Part shown: positions 55,124 through 63,829 of the stretch, piece by piece
Layout of the letters: each line of letters opens with the position of its first letter
How positions within the stretch are numbered: the first letter of the stretch is position 1
Source of the DNA: Chroococcus sp. FPU101
GTDB lineage: Bacteria > Cyanobacteriota > Cyanobacteriia > Cyanobacteriales > Microcystaceae
Assembly: GCF_017312365.1 (NCBI RefSeq)
Contig: NZ_BLJI01000004.1
Location: 124,001 to 188,000 of the forward strand
Length of the DNA stretch: 64,000 bases
Direction: 5' to 3'
Notes under the pieces: generated by a model
The model's input: the letters and a program-made list of their open reading frames with translations, nothing else
Database searches by the model: none
What the model was told of the DNA's origin: nothing
Made by a program: the position numbers and the translations under genes

Positions 55124-56173
55124 TTAACCTAAAGATGAAATCTCTTTTAACTTTTCTGCTAGTTTACCTTCTTTTAGCATGACTTCCGCTTGTTCAAAAC
55201 CTGTTTTTAGATCCTCAGAAACGCCACATCTCCATAAATAAAAGCCACCATTAAGAATAGCAGCATCTTTTAATTCATTATCTTGACCTTGAATTAACCC
55301 TTGCATTAATGCGATCGCTTGTTCAGTTGATTCTAGAATAACATCTGTTGGTTTGAACCCATATTCACGCGGATCTAACAGAAAACGCTCAAAATACGGA
55401 GATTCACCTGCATGACCAAAACCAATAATCGCAGTACGACTACAAGAGAGATCACAACTCCCTTCTAATCCTTTAATCGATGTAAAATAAGAAATTCCTT
55501 TAAGAGCAAAGGTTTTAAGAAAGCGTTCCTCAGTAGGCGGATGAACATACCCCGAAATGGGATGAATATTCCCAGTACAAGGTAACCACATTAATTCCAT
55601 CGTAGCAATTGGCGGACGTTTCCCAATTTGATCGCGGTAGGGAACTAAATGATCAGCCAAGGGAAAATGATTTGGTATATAAATAAAAGCTAAACCTGTT
55701 TTTTCTAAAAATTGTTGCGTTTGTGCTAAATCTTGTTGAGTGAAATCAACCCCCAAACCTTGCCAAAGTGTGACCAAAGGAACACCGTATTTAGTCGGCA
55801 TAATACCCCCACCATGCAAGACTACAGGTACCCCTGAAGCAACTAGCATTAATGTCGTAATTGGAGTGACGGGGACGGTTCGGGTTCTGCCATCATAAGG
55901 GTTACCGAAGATTACCACTGGTTTATCAAAAGGCAAATGGTCAATCTCTAAACGTGGCCCTAGTTCGTCATAGATATCTAGCATTCCCGCGAGTTCTTCT
56001 GGACTAGGACGCTTGATCCGATGTGCAATGAGAAACGCCCCAATTTGTGCGGGGGTTGCTTCTTTTAATAACATTTGACGGGTGGCAACGGCTGCTTCAG
56101 AACGGCTTAAATCTTTGCCTGTATGAACGCCACTGCCAATGGTTTTTAGTAACTCACGAAAGGTTTGACTCAT
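55124..56173 (-). CDS. cnaT: CnaT-like anthranilate phosphoribosyltransferase-family protein
   Basis: A 349-residue TrpD-like (class IV nucleoside-phosphorylase fold) protein. The start LLKTIGSGVHTGKDLSRSEA resembles the helical domain, but the TrpD signatures are altered: the PRPP-binding loop GTGGD is replaced by FGNPYDGRTR, and KHGNR by LHGGG. It overlaps ntcB by 4 bases. In Anabaena, cnaT next to ntcB is required for expression of the nitrate assimilation operon. I assign the same identity by gene order and divergence from true TrpD. Confidence 0.72.
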   Translation of the reverse strand: MSQTFRELLKTIGSGVHTGKDLSRSEAAVATRQMLLKEATPAQIGAFLIAHRIKRPSPEELAGMLDIYDELGPRLEIDHLPFDKPVVIFGNPYDGRTRTVPVTPITTLMLVASGVPVVLHGGGIMPTKYGVPLVTLWQGLGVDFTQQDLAQTQQFLEKTGLAFIYIPNHFPLADHLVPYRDQIGKRPPIATMELMWLPCTGNIHPISGYVHPPTEERFLKTFALKGISYFTSIKGLEGSCDLSCSRTAIIGFGHAGESPYFERFLLDPREYGFKPTDVILESTEQAIALMQGLIQGQDNELKDAAILNGGFYLWRCGVSEDLKTGFEQAEVMLKEGKLAEKLKEISSLG

Positions 56174-57180
56174 GATCGATCGTTTTTAGAGATTAATTCA
56201 GTTGCCAATAATTTAGAGGTTTCGGCAAATAGAGAGGGAAAAGGCTGAAAGCGTCCTTGTCGTACTAATTCACAAAAATGAGCAATCGGAGGGATTTGTA
56301 AGCGATCGCTCGTTGTTACCATCACGACTTGACGGGTAGGACGGAGTTTTAGTTTACCATTCGTTGCTGCATTCGCGTTAAATTCGGGAGGAAACGCAAT
56401 GGGACGAACGGCTAGGGTTTCATCTTGATAAGCATCGAATAATGCCGACTGGGGTAGTAATGCGACCATATTTCCCTGTCTGACAACTCCCCGAAAAGCG
56501 TCTAGGGTGTTCAATTCCATGGCCATTTTCAGGGGGGCATCTTGGCGAGAAAACCATTCTTGTACTAGGCGTTGCATTCCGTAACCATCTTTAAAGACGA
56601 CTTGGGGATAGTTTACTAAATCTGACCACAACACCTCAGAATATTGATTCAGTGGGTGATTAGCAGCCATAAGAACTTCGATTTGTTCTTCGTAGAGGAC
56701 TTCGACGACCATTTCAGGACTCGCGGTTAAAAATCGGTTGTGCATGACGATCGCCACATCCACCAAGCCATCCCGTAGCACTTTTAATGCGCGATCGCTT
56801 CCTAATGCTGTCACCCGTAGTTGTACTTCTGGATAGTCTCGGCAAAAATGCTGTAAGACGGGGGGTAAGTAATGGGAACATACCGAATGAATACCAGCAA
56901 CACATAATTCAGGTTGTTTTCCTAAGTGTAAGTCTTCTATTTCTTTATGAATTATTGTCCATTCTGTGCAAATTTTTTTGGCCCTAGATAACAGTTTTTC
57001 GCCCGCTATGGTTAACTTCGCTTGGGCAGTGCGGTGGAATAACGGTAAACCTAAATCTATTTCTAGTGACTGGATCTGACGACTAATAGTAGATTGTGTC
57101 ACCCCACATTGTCGGGCGGCTTGTCCAAAATTACCGGTTTCAGCAACCGCTAAAAAAGCTTGTAACTGCTCAATTCGCAT
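56170..57180 (-). CDS. ntcB: LysR-type nitrogen regulator NtcB
   Basis: A 336-residue LysR-family regulator. The N-terminal helix-turn-helix (about 1-60) reads FLAVAETGNFGQAARQCGVT and STISRQIQSLEIDLGLPLFHR. The C-terminal effector domain begins about residue 90. The similarity to cyanobacterial NtcB, the coupling to a cnaT-like gene and a canonical NtcA promoter ahead of it identify it as NtcB, the activator of nitrate assimilation genes. Those targets are not in the window. Confidence 0.8.
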   Translation of the reverse strand: MRIEQLQAFLAVAETGNFGQAARQCGVTQSTISRQIQSLEIDLGLPLFHRTAQAKLTIAGEKLLSRAKKICTEWTIIHKEIEDLHLGKQPELCVAGIHSVCSHYLPPVLQHFCRDYPEVQLRVTALGSDRALKVLRDGLVDVAIVMHNRFLTASPEMVVEVLYEEQIEVLMAANHPLNQYSEVLWSDLVNYPQVVFKDGYGMQRLVQEWFSRQDAPLKMAMELNTLDAFRGVVRQGNMVALLPQSALFDAYQDETLAVRPIAFPPEFNANAATNGKLKLRPTRQVVMVTTSDRLQIPPIAHFCELVRQGRFQPFPSLFAETSKLLATELISKNDRS

Positions 57181-57215
57181 TCTGTCTAAAATTACATTAT
57201 TTCATCGTGTTTATG

Positions 57216-57257
57216 ACAATACTGAATTTTGTCACCTAATTTAGTACTCTTTGATAC
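57216..57257 (-). promoter_or_regulatory. NtcA-activated promoter of ntcB-cnaT
   Basis: The site GTA-CTCTTTGA-TAC (57244-57257) fits GTAN8TAC exactly. Reading toward ntcB, 22 bases separate it from TATTGT (57216-57221), a TAN3T-type -10 box. That is the canonical spacing of class II NtcA-activated promoters. It lies 35 bases from the ntcB start codon. Confidence 0.85.
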
Positions 57258-57385
57258 AGCTAATTAAATATTTTCTGCCAATGTGTTTTTAGAGTTGTGC
57301 TTAATTTGTTAGATAGAAACTCTTGAAAAAAAATCAGTTAAACTGGATACAATTTTAGTTTTTGTAGTGAACTTTATTTCTTGAT

Positions 57386-57937
57386 ATGTCTTCTAATCCT
57401 ATCGCTACGTTTCGGATTTCTCCACTGATTCGACTGACTCTACTCCTACTCTATATCTCGCTGACCTTGCCCTTACCTTTTTTGGCTAAATTTACCAATG
57501 CACCGATCAGTTCGATTTTTTTATGGATTGGTTTGGGACTCGGTTTTATTGTGCTATATGGGGCATTAGGGGAACAAGTTATTTTAAATGACGATCAAAT
57601 TAGTGTGGTTTATCCTCGTTGGTTTCCCTCTTTTTTACGCAAAGGATGGTCATTATATTGGAACGAGATTAAAGACCTAAAGCTTAGAACAACTGGGCAA
57701 GGAGGGCTTGTTTATTATTTTATTAGTCAAGAACAGACCCGCGCTTATCTTTTACCAATGCGAGTCGCTGGCTTTTCCCGTTTAGTAAAAATTGTTGAAG
57801 AAAAAACCAAAATTAATACATCTGATATTCGCCCTCTCTCACAACCTTGGATGTATTTAATTTTATTCGTTTTTACTTTACTCTTACTCTTAATCGATGC
57901 TTGGACTATTTGGACAGCAACCACTCAAACTTTTTAG
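57386..57937 (+). CDS. Membrane protein with a PH-like soluble segment
   Basis: A 183-residue protein with two TM helices near the N-terminus (about 13-35 and 42-62) and one near the C-terminus (about 152-175). The soluble part between has beta character (EQVILNDDQISVVYPRW, WNEIKDLKLRTT), like bacterial PH domains. I do not recognise a named family. It is divergent from ntcB and precedes a solute-binding protein gene. Confidence 0.6.
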   Translation: MSSNPIATFRISPLIRLTLLLLYISLTLPLPFLAKFTNAPISSIFLWIGLGLGFIVLYGALGEQVILNDDQISVVYPRWFPSFLRKGWSLYWNEIKDLKLRTTGQGGLVYYFISQEQTRAYLLPMRVAGFSRLVKIVEEKTKINTSDIRPLSQPWMYLILFVFTLLLLLIDAWTIWTATTQTF

Positions 57938-57966
57938 AAATACTTTAACATACTTTAACAAACCCA

Positions 57967-58785
57967 ATGTACCAAAAAACTCTACTCGCTTTTCTAATTT
58001 TATTTCTATTTCCTCTACAAGTTTTTGCTGAAACTATCTTAGAGAAAGTTAAGCGAACTGGGGAACTTAACGCCGCTACTCGCCAAGATGCGATTCCTTT
58101 TGGTTACATTGATAATAATAATCAATGGACGGGCTATTCTTTAGATTTAATTTTATTAATTCGTCAACAATTAGAAAAAGAATTAAATCGACCTGTTAAA
58201 CTCAAATTAACTGAATCGACTGTAGATAACCGCTTTGATAATATTCAAAGTAAAAAAGTTGATTTGATTTGTGATCCGACAACCATGACACAAGAGAGGT
58301 TAGAAAAAATTGATTTTTCGGTTCCCTATTTTATGACTGGTTCACAGTTTCTTATTAAACTACAAGAGGCACCAAAATTCGATGTTAATGGTACATTAGA
58401 AAATGTTCCAATTGCTTATATTCCAAATACAACAACTGATCAAATCATTCGTCAAATTTATCCGTTTGCTAAATGGAAAATCGTCAAAAGTCGCTCAGAA
58501 GGAGTCGAAAAACTTAAAACGGGTGAAGTTGCTGCGGTGGCAAGTGATGGTATTTTATTAATTGGGGAACTGGTGCGAAATGGCAATGATCCTAAAGAAT
58601 TTGCTTTAACACCAAGACAACCGATGACAACAGAACTTTATGGCTGTATCTTGCCGAAAAATGATCCTAAATGGAAACAATTTATCAATCAAGTTATTAC
58701 TAGCCCAAATCATCAAGAAATACAGAAAAAATGGTTTAATGTTGAGCAAGGTTCTTTTCCTTATACCGTTCGTGTTGAACCTTAG
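57967..58785 (+). CDS. Amino-acid-type (family 3) solute-binding protein
   Basis: A 272-residue periplasmic binding protein with a signal peptide (about 1-21, ending FA). Family 3 blocks are GELNAATRQDAIPFGY, DLICDPTTMTQERLEKIDFS and VPIAYIPNTTTDQI. Permease and ATPase genes are not adjacent, so the transporter partner is elsewhere or the protein acts as a sensor. A direct repeat of ten bases (TACTTTAACA twice, 57941-57960) precedes the start. Confidence 0.85.
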   Translation: MYQKTLLAFLILFLFPLQVFAETILEKVKRTGELNAATRQDAIPFGYIDNNNQWTGYSLDLILLIRQQLEKELNRPVKLKLTESTVDNRFDNIQSKKVDLICDPTTMTQERLEKIDFSVPYFMTGSQFLIKLQEAPKFDVNGTLENVPIAYIPNTTTDQIIRQIYPFAKWKIVKSRSEGVEKLKTGEVAAVASDGILLIGELVRNGNDPKEFALTPRQPMTTELYGCILPKNDPKWKQFINQVITSPNHQEIQKKWFNVEQGSFPYTVRVEP

Positions 58786-58793
58786 ATAATATT

Positions 58794-59522
58794 TTAAGAT
58801 ATAGGGTTTGGTTTGCCAGACCCTTTAATAATTAACACCGAAAAATAGGACAATTTTAACTCAGGATAATTGCTTAAATCTTTGTAAATCACCTGATTAG
58901 AACAAGTAGCTCGTTCTACAATAAAACTTGTCTCTAATAAATTCAACTGTTTTAAAATAGTCCAAACTTGTTGATAAACTGAACTAACTTTCATCAATAC
59001 TACAACATCAGCCCACAATAAAACAGATTCTAACTCTTGAATGGTGTATAAGGCAGGTAAAATAACGATTTTTTCATGATGTTTGGTTAATGGAATTCCT
59101 AATGCAGATGCAGCAGCAAGAGGGGAACAAACACCAGGTATCATTTCTATTTTGACTTCAGGATAATTGAGTGCTACCGTTTGAGCAAGATAATTAAAGG
59201 TGCTATAAAAACTGATATCTCCTTCACACGCAAAAGCAACATCTTGTCCTAATTTTAAATAGTTCCAAACTTCGTTAGCTGCCTTTTCCCATGCTTGTTG
59301 TAATAAATGTTCGTCTTGAATATAGGGAAATTCTAGGGCCAATTGAGTTTGTTCTGAGAGTAACCAAGATTTAATAATTTGTTCTGCAATTCCTGGTTTA
59401 TTATTCATTCCAGACGGAAAAGCTACCGTTTTTACTTGTTGTAATAATCGTAAACCTTTAACCGTAATTAATTCTGCGTCTCCTGTTCCTACACTAATTC
59501 CATAAAGAGTACCAATGTTCAT
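58794..59522 (-). CDS. cobI: Precorrin-2 C20-methyltransferase
   Basis: A 242-residue tetrapyrrole methylase in cobalamin synthesis. The start ATG at 59522 gives MNIGTLYGISVGTGDAEL, the family N-terminus. The SAM-binding loops GVGTGDxEL-like and MIPGVCSPLAAA are present, with ACEGDISFYSTF. The C-terminus (GSGKPNPIS) is encoded by a palindromic repeat copy, which may have replaced the ancestral end. Confidence 0.88.
   Translation of the reverse strand: MNIGTLYGISVGTGDAELITVKGLRLLQQVKTVAFPSGMNNKPGIAEQIIKSWLLSEQTQLALEFPYIQDEHLLQQAWEKAANEVWNYLKLGQDVAFACEGDISFYSTFNYLAQTVALNYPEVKIEMIPGVCSPLAAASALGIPLTKHHEKIVILPALYTIQELESVLLWADVVVLMKVSSVYQQVWTILKQLNLLETSFIVERATCSNQVIYKDLSNYPELKLSYFSVLIIKGSGKPNPIS
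58804..58822. repeat. GGGTTTGG-family palindrome, copy 6, inside cobI
   Basis: The inverted repeat GGGTTTGG-TTTG-CCAGACCC differs from perfect by one pair. It lies within the last codons of cobI and supplies the residues Gly-Ser-Gly-Lys-Pro-Asn-Pro. Confidence 0.6.
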
Positions 59523-59899
59523 AGTTTGTATCAAATCTTACTTTAATCATGCTAACTCAGAAATCATTTCATTAGACAAAATATAGATATTGAGGTGAAT
59601 TTTCCTCCTAACCCGCTCCACCTCACCAAACGCCCTTTCCTAAACGAGAGGAGAATAAAATTATCTTTCACGGCTCAAAAACAATGAGATAGATTAATCA
59701 GCAAAATTCGACAAAAGTCTGAAAAAATCTTGATAAACATTGATAATCAGTAAATTTCGTGATGTAATTCCGATAAAGTTGTAGGTAGACTTCTAGAATC
59801 TAGAGTCATCGTCTTTTCTCTAATGATTAGATCAATAGTCAAGACAAGTGGCACACTGATCCAGTAAGCTGATCATAAGAGATGTGTACAACAGAAAAC
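59523..59899. other. Divergent spacer between cobI and dapL
   Basis: These 377 bases hold a dispersed-repeat copy (59592-59656) and an unlinked small palindrome TCTAGA-A-TCTAGA at about 59791. I see no gene. The rest must carry two promoters, which I could not identify. Confidence 0.5.
59592..59656. repeat. CCCTCTCC/GGGTTAGGGTGAGG dispersed repeat, copy 3 (reversed)
   Basis: Read on the minus strand: ATTCTCCTCTCGTTTAGG, then AAAGGGCGTTTGGTGAGG and a terminal GGTTAGGAGGAAAATTCACC. It is a diverged copy in the opposite orientation to the other two. Confidence 0.55.
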
Positions 59900-61135
59900 A
59901 TGACCACGATTAACGATAATTACCTTAAACTAAAAGCTGGCTATTTATTTCCAGAAATCGCACGACGGGTTAATACATTTGCTCAAGCGAACCCAGATGC
60001 TAAAATTATTCGTCTTGGGATCGGAGATGTTACCGAACCCTTACCCGCAGCGTGTCGAACCGCAATGATCCAAGCTGTCGAAGATATGGGATCGCGCAAT
60101 ACTTTTAAAGGATATGGCCCCGAACAAGGTTATGCTTGGTTACGAGAAAAGATTGCAGAAAATGACTTTCATTCTCGCGGGTGTGTGGTTGATGCGGATG
60201 AAATTTTTATTTCTGATGGTTCAAAATGCGATACGGGAAACATCCTTGATATTTTTGGCGACGATAACACGATTGCTGTGACTGATCCCGTTTATCCTGT
60301 TTATGTAGATACGAATGTGATGGCGGGACATACTGGAGAAGTCAACGACAAGGGAGAGTATGAAGGGTTTGTTTATCTTCCCATTACAGCAGAAAATAAC
60401 TTTACCGCCCAACTCCCGACACAAAAAGTCGATTTAATCTATCTTTGCTTTCCTAATAATCCTACTGGCGCAACCGCAACCAAAGAACATTTACAAGCTT
60501 GGGTGAATTATGCTAGGGAGAATCACTCAATTATTCTTTTTGATGCTGCCTACGAAGCTTTTATTAGTGATCCTAATCTACCTCATTCGATTTATGAAAT
60601 TGAAGGGGCGCGAGATTGTGCGATCGAGTTTCGTTCTTTTTCTAAAACCGCAGGATTTACGGGTACTCGTTGCGCGTTTACGGTTGTTCCCAAAACCCTA
60701 ACAGGGAAAGCTAGAAATGGTTCGGATGTCGAACTTCAGAAGCTTTGGAACCGTCGTCAGTCTACTAAATTTAATGGCGTATCCTATATCGTACAACGTG
60801 CCGCAGAAGCCGTTTACAGCGATGAAGGAAAAGCACAGGTTAAAGACTTGATTCGCTTTTATATGGACAACGCTAAAATGATTCGGGAAAAACTCACAGA
60901 AGCAGGTTTAAGTGTCTATGGTGGTATAAATGCACCCTATGTCTGGGTCAAAACACCACACGGGTTATCCAGTTGGGATTTCTTTGATAAATTACTGCAT
61001 ACTGCTAATGTTGTAGGTACCCCTGGTTCTGGGTTTGGCGCAGCAGGTGAAGGCTATTTTCGTATTTCAGCGTTTAATAGTCGAGAAAATGTCGAAGAAG
61101 CAATGCGACGAATTACTGAGAAATTTAAAGTCTAA
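59900..61135 (+). CDS. dapL: LL-diaminopimelate aminotransferase
   Basis: DapL converts tetrahydrodipicolinate directly to LL-diaminopimelate for lysine and peptidoglycan, the plant/cyanobacterial route. The second ATG (59900) yields 411 residues and the family start [20 protein letters not shown]; an upstream ATG adds six residues with no family match. The PLP lysine is in [13 protein letters not shown], with [12 protein letters not shown] and [14 protein letters not shown] also intact. Confidence 0.97.
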   Translation: MTTINDNYLKLKAGYLFPEIARRVNTFAQANPDAKIIRLGIGDVTEPLPAACRTAMIQAVEDMGSRNTFKGYGPEQGYAWLREKIAENDFHSRGCVVDADEIFISDGSKCDTGNILDIFGDDNTIAVTDPVYPVYVDTNVMAGHTGEVNDKGEYEGFVYLPITAENNFTAQLPTQKVDLIYLCFPNNPTGATATKEHLQAWVNYARENHSIILFDAAYEAFISDPNLPHSIYEIEGARDCAIEFRSFSKTAGFTGTRCAFTVVPKTLTGKARNGSDVELQKLWNRRQSTKFNGVSYIVQRAAEAVYSDEGKAQVKDLIRFYMDNAKMIREKLTEAGLSVYGGINAPYVWVKTPHGLSSWDFFDKLLHTANVVGTPGSGFGAAGEGYFRISAFNSRENVEEAMRRITEKFKV

Positions 61136-61154
61136 TAGAGAAGATTGAATGTAG

Positions 61155-61173
61155 GGGCTTGATTACCAAGCCC
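61155..61173. repeat. GGGTTTGG-family palindrome, copy 7
   Basis: The inverted repeat GGGCTTG/CAAGCCC has a 5-base loop, flanked by TGTAG and AATTTT. It lies 19 bases after dapL and before the convergent gene, likely with terminator function. Confidence 0.65.
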
Positions 61174-61179
61174 AATTTT

Positions 61180-61581
61180 CTATGAAATTGGTAAACTGGA
61201 AAAAACCTGTTTTACAATCCGTTGCGCTTTGGTTTCTAAACCCTGCCAATCCACCTCTCCAGTATCATCGAGTAAAGTTAGATCAATATCAACGTCTTGG
61301 CTAAACTCTGGATTATCCTGATTTTCTTGATTTAGACTAAAATTATAATCAAGAAAACAAACTTGGTAGCACAGATCCCAAATATCTACAATGACTGATT
61401 TACTGTTTTTCGTTAAAGATAATTTATATATAGGGTATGGCTCTTGAATTTCTTGATAGGTTCCTTGCCAAGTTGTGTTTTCTAATTCTTTACGAATATT
61501 ATCGATTACTCTAATAAAAGCAGGTTGCATCAATATTTGCGCTTGTTCCCATGCCAGAATCGTTTTAAATTTCGGTTTCAT
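61180..61581 (-). CDS. Hypothetical acidic protein
   Basis: A 133-residue soluble protein without signal or membrane segments. It begins MKPKFKTILAWEQAQILMQPAFIRV and has a central beta-like stretch (PYPIYKLSLTKNSKSVIVDIWD) and an acidic, Asp-rich segment (DVDIDLTLLDDTGEVDW), ending VFSSLPIS. I recall no named domain; it looks like a conserved cyanobacterial protein. It is convergent with dapL and divergent from the DnaJ gene. Confidence 0.6.
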   Translation of the reverse strand: MKPKFKTILAWEQAQILMQPAFIRVIDNIRKELENTTWQGTYQEIQEPYPIYKLSLTKNSKSVIVDIWDLCYQVCFLDYNFSLNQENQDNPEFSQDVDIDLTLLDDTGEVDWQGLETKAQRIVKQVFSSLPIS

Positions 61582-61645
61582 AGCGAAATGATTAAACCAT
61601 TTAATTTAAGTTACTAAGTCTTATTAATGAGCATAACGGAAATCG

Positions 61646-62884
61646 ATGGCTAACCCTCAAAATTATTACGAAATTCTTAAAGTTCCTCAAGATGCCACGT
61701 TACAAGAAATAAAAATAGCATTTCGTCGTTTAGCTCGTCAATATCATCCAGATTTACACCCTAATCAACCAACAGCAACCGAACAATTTAAAAAGATTTG
61801 TCAAGCTTACGAAATTTTAAGCGATTCAGAACTTCGTCAAGAATATGATCTAAAAATTAATACTCCAGTAGAAAATTATCAAACTGAGCCAGAAAAAGTT
61901 TACGATCAAGAATTAGAAAATACACTAGAATATTATAATCGAGTTATTGCAAGAAATCCGAATTATTGGCCATCTTATCTTAAAAGAGCCGAGGTTTATT
62001 ATCAGTTATATAAAGATAGTTCTGTTTTAGAAGATTGTCAAACCATTTTAAGAATTAATCCAAATTCTGATCAAGCATATTATTATTTGGGTTTAGCGCG
62101 TCAACGCTTGGGATATACGCAATCTGCGATTGATGCTTATACGAAAGCAATTCAATTATCTAACCAGCCTCAATTTTATCAACATCGAGGTTTAGCTTAT
62201 GAAGAATTAGAGAATTACTCACAATCCATTAATGATTTTAGAATTGCAGTGAATCTCTATCAAAAAAATCAAGAGTTTCATTATGTTTCGACTCTACAAC
62301 GAAAAATCGATAGTTTACTGAAGCAGAAGGAAAAAACGGAAAAACAGTGGATTAAAAATATATTTGAGCATACTTTAGGGATTTTATACAAATTTATTTC
62401 GGCATCATGGTTAATCATTAAACATCCTTTAGATGGATTATTATTAGCTTTTATGAGTTTGTCTAAAACTCAAGCTTTAATGATAGGTATTATTTATGGA
62501 TTAATGGGTCTAGTGATTTGGAATGCGATTGTAATTCTACCAACATTAAATAAAATAGTTTTAGGTTTATGCTCTTTTGTTTTACTTCCAGTTTTATCTA
62601 ATTTAGGAAGAATACTATCAAGAAGTTATGGACATTTAGCGAGTGACGTTTTTTTAGGTGGTTTTACAAGTTTATTGATTTCTATTATCTTTTACTTAAA
62701 TCTAAACCCAACTCAATTACCCGAGGCTGTTTTATTAACTTTGACTGTTATTTTAGTGCTTTATCTGGGCTATAATCTGAAAAATGGTTATACTCAAATT
62801 ACTAATCTTCCGCGTCCAATAGCCGTATTTTTAACATTTAGTATTTTATCTTTTATGATTTATTTTCTAATTGTTTGGTTATAA
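61646..62884 (+). CDS. DnaJ-TPR membrane protein
   Basis: A 412-residue protein with an N-terminal J domain (about 5-70, HPD at 34-36) that would stimulate an Hsp70 partner. TPR-like repeats follow at about 85-215 (NPNYWPSYLKRAEVYYQLY, NSDQAYYYLGLARQRLG, QPQFYQHRGLAYEEL). The C-terminal part holds four to six TM helices (about 265-412). The layout suggests recruitment of DnaK to a membrane site. Its final 32 bases overlap the end of the convergent mobA gene. Confidence 0.85.
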   Translation: MANPQNYYEILKVPQDATLQEIKIAFRRLARQYHPDLHPNQPTATEQFKKICQAYEILSDSELRQEYDLKINTPVENYQTEPEKVYDQELENTLEYYNRVIARNPNYWPSYLKRAEVYYQLYKDSSVLEDCQTILRINPNSDQAYYYLGLARQRLGYTQSAIDAYTKAIQLSNQPQFYQHRGLAYEELENYSQSINDFRIAVNLYQKNQEFHYVSTLQRKIDSLLKQKEKTEKQWIKNIFEHTLGILYKFISASWLIIKHPLDGLLLAFMSLSKTQALMIGIIYGLMGLVIWNAIVILPTLNKIVLGLCSFVLLPVLSNLGRILSRSYGHLASDVFLGGFTSLLISIIFYLNLNPTQLPEAVLLTLTVILVLYLGYNLKNGYTQITNLPRPIAVFLTFSILSFMIYFLIVWL

Positions 62885-63464
62885 AGTTAAAATCTTCTGG
62901 AGTATTACAGTTGAGTAACACATCTGGATCACTTACGATTAAATGCTGTACATTAGATTGACTTAACCATCCTTGAAAAGAACGTCCGTTAAGTTTAATA
63001 AAATTTTGGAGTGAGGCAAGACAACTATAACGGTAAAATCCACATAAAGGTTGCCAGAGATTATCTTGTTTGGAAAGATAGGCAATTGCATCATCTGATA
63101 CGCTAGGTAAAAAATTTGCCCATTGCTGAACTACATCACTTGTTAATAAGGGTAAATCACAGGCGAGTAACAGTATCCATTCTGTTTTCACTTGGGTTAA
63201 AGCGATTGAAAATGCAACTAAAGGGCCTTGAGTGGGTGTATTTTCTTGAATCATCTGGCACGATGGAGGAAGAATAGAGGTATATTTTTCAATCCAAGGA
63301 GTGACAACATACACTACAGATGCACAGTCACTAGCAACAGTATAAGTTCTTTGCAGTAGCGGTATTCCCTTAATATTGAGTAAAGCTTTATCTTGTCCCA
63401 TACGAGAACTGATACCCCCTGCAAGAATGATCGCAGTTAGGGAACTCTTAGAATAGGAAGTCAT
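62853..63464 (-). CDS. mobA: Molybdenum cofactor guanylyltransferase
   Basis: MobA links GMP to molybdopterin to make the MGD cofactor. The 203-residue protein has the nucleotidyltransferase signature LAGGISSRMGQDK (14-26), then ACDLPLLT and the later CGFYRYSCL and NCNTPEDF segments. MGD serves enzymes such as nitrate reductase; the SUOX-fold enzyme in this window would not need MGD. It is the partner of the convergent DnaJ-TPR gene. Confidence 0.9.
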   Translation of the reverse strand: MTSYSKSSLTAIILAGGISSRMGQDKALLNIKGIPLLQRTYTVASDCASVVYVVTPWIEKYTSILPPSCQMIQENTPTQGPLVAFSIALTQVKTEWILLLACDLPLLTSDVVQQWANFLPSVSDDAIAYLSKQDNLWQPLCGFYRYSCLASLQNFIKLNGRSFQGWLSQSNVQHLIVSDPDVLLNCNTPEDFNFITKQLENKS

Positions 63465-63484
63465 TTTTTACCCTTAAACTCAAG

Positions 63485-63805
63485 ATGATGAATAATTCTG
63501 ATCCCTTTTACGAAACAAAACTTAATAAACTCCAGTTGATGCTTTATCTCCTTCCTGTTGTGGGTTGGATACCTGCCATATGGACACTTTACCACCGTCA
63601 AGGAAATTCAGCACAAAAGTCGATTAGTCGAATATCAGTTACGATAACGTTATCGTGGGCGATCGCTTATATTTTATTATGGACAAGTTCTAGTTTGACA
63701 CTCCCAACCTATACTTTAAGATTACTGTATTTGAATGGGTTACTCACTTCGGGTTATTTTTTAGTTAGTTTAGGTTTGATTTGGCGTTTGTGGAAACGAA
63801 AATAA
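63485..63805 (+). CDS. Small multi-pass membrane protein
   Basis: A 106-residue protein with three hydrophobic helices (about 17-35, 48-68 and 80-100), a short polar N-terminus and a basic end (RLWKRK). The LLPVVGWIPAIWTLYHR start of the first helix is characteristic of a small cyanobacterial family of unknown role. It is divergent from mobA by 20 bases. Confidence 0.65.
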   Translation: MMNNSDPFYETKLNKLQLMLYLLPVVGWIPAIWTLYHRQGNSAQKSISRISVTITLSWAIAYILLWTSSSLTLPTYTLRLLYLNGLLTSGYFLVSLGLIWRLWKRK

Positions 63806-63829
63806 ATGAGGAAAAAACTCCCTAACATA

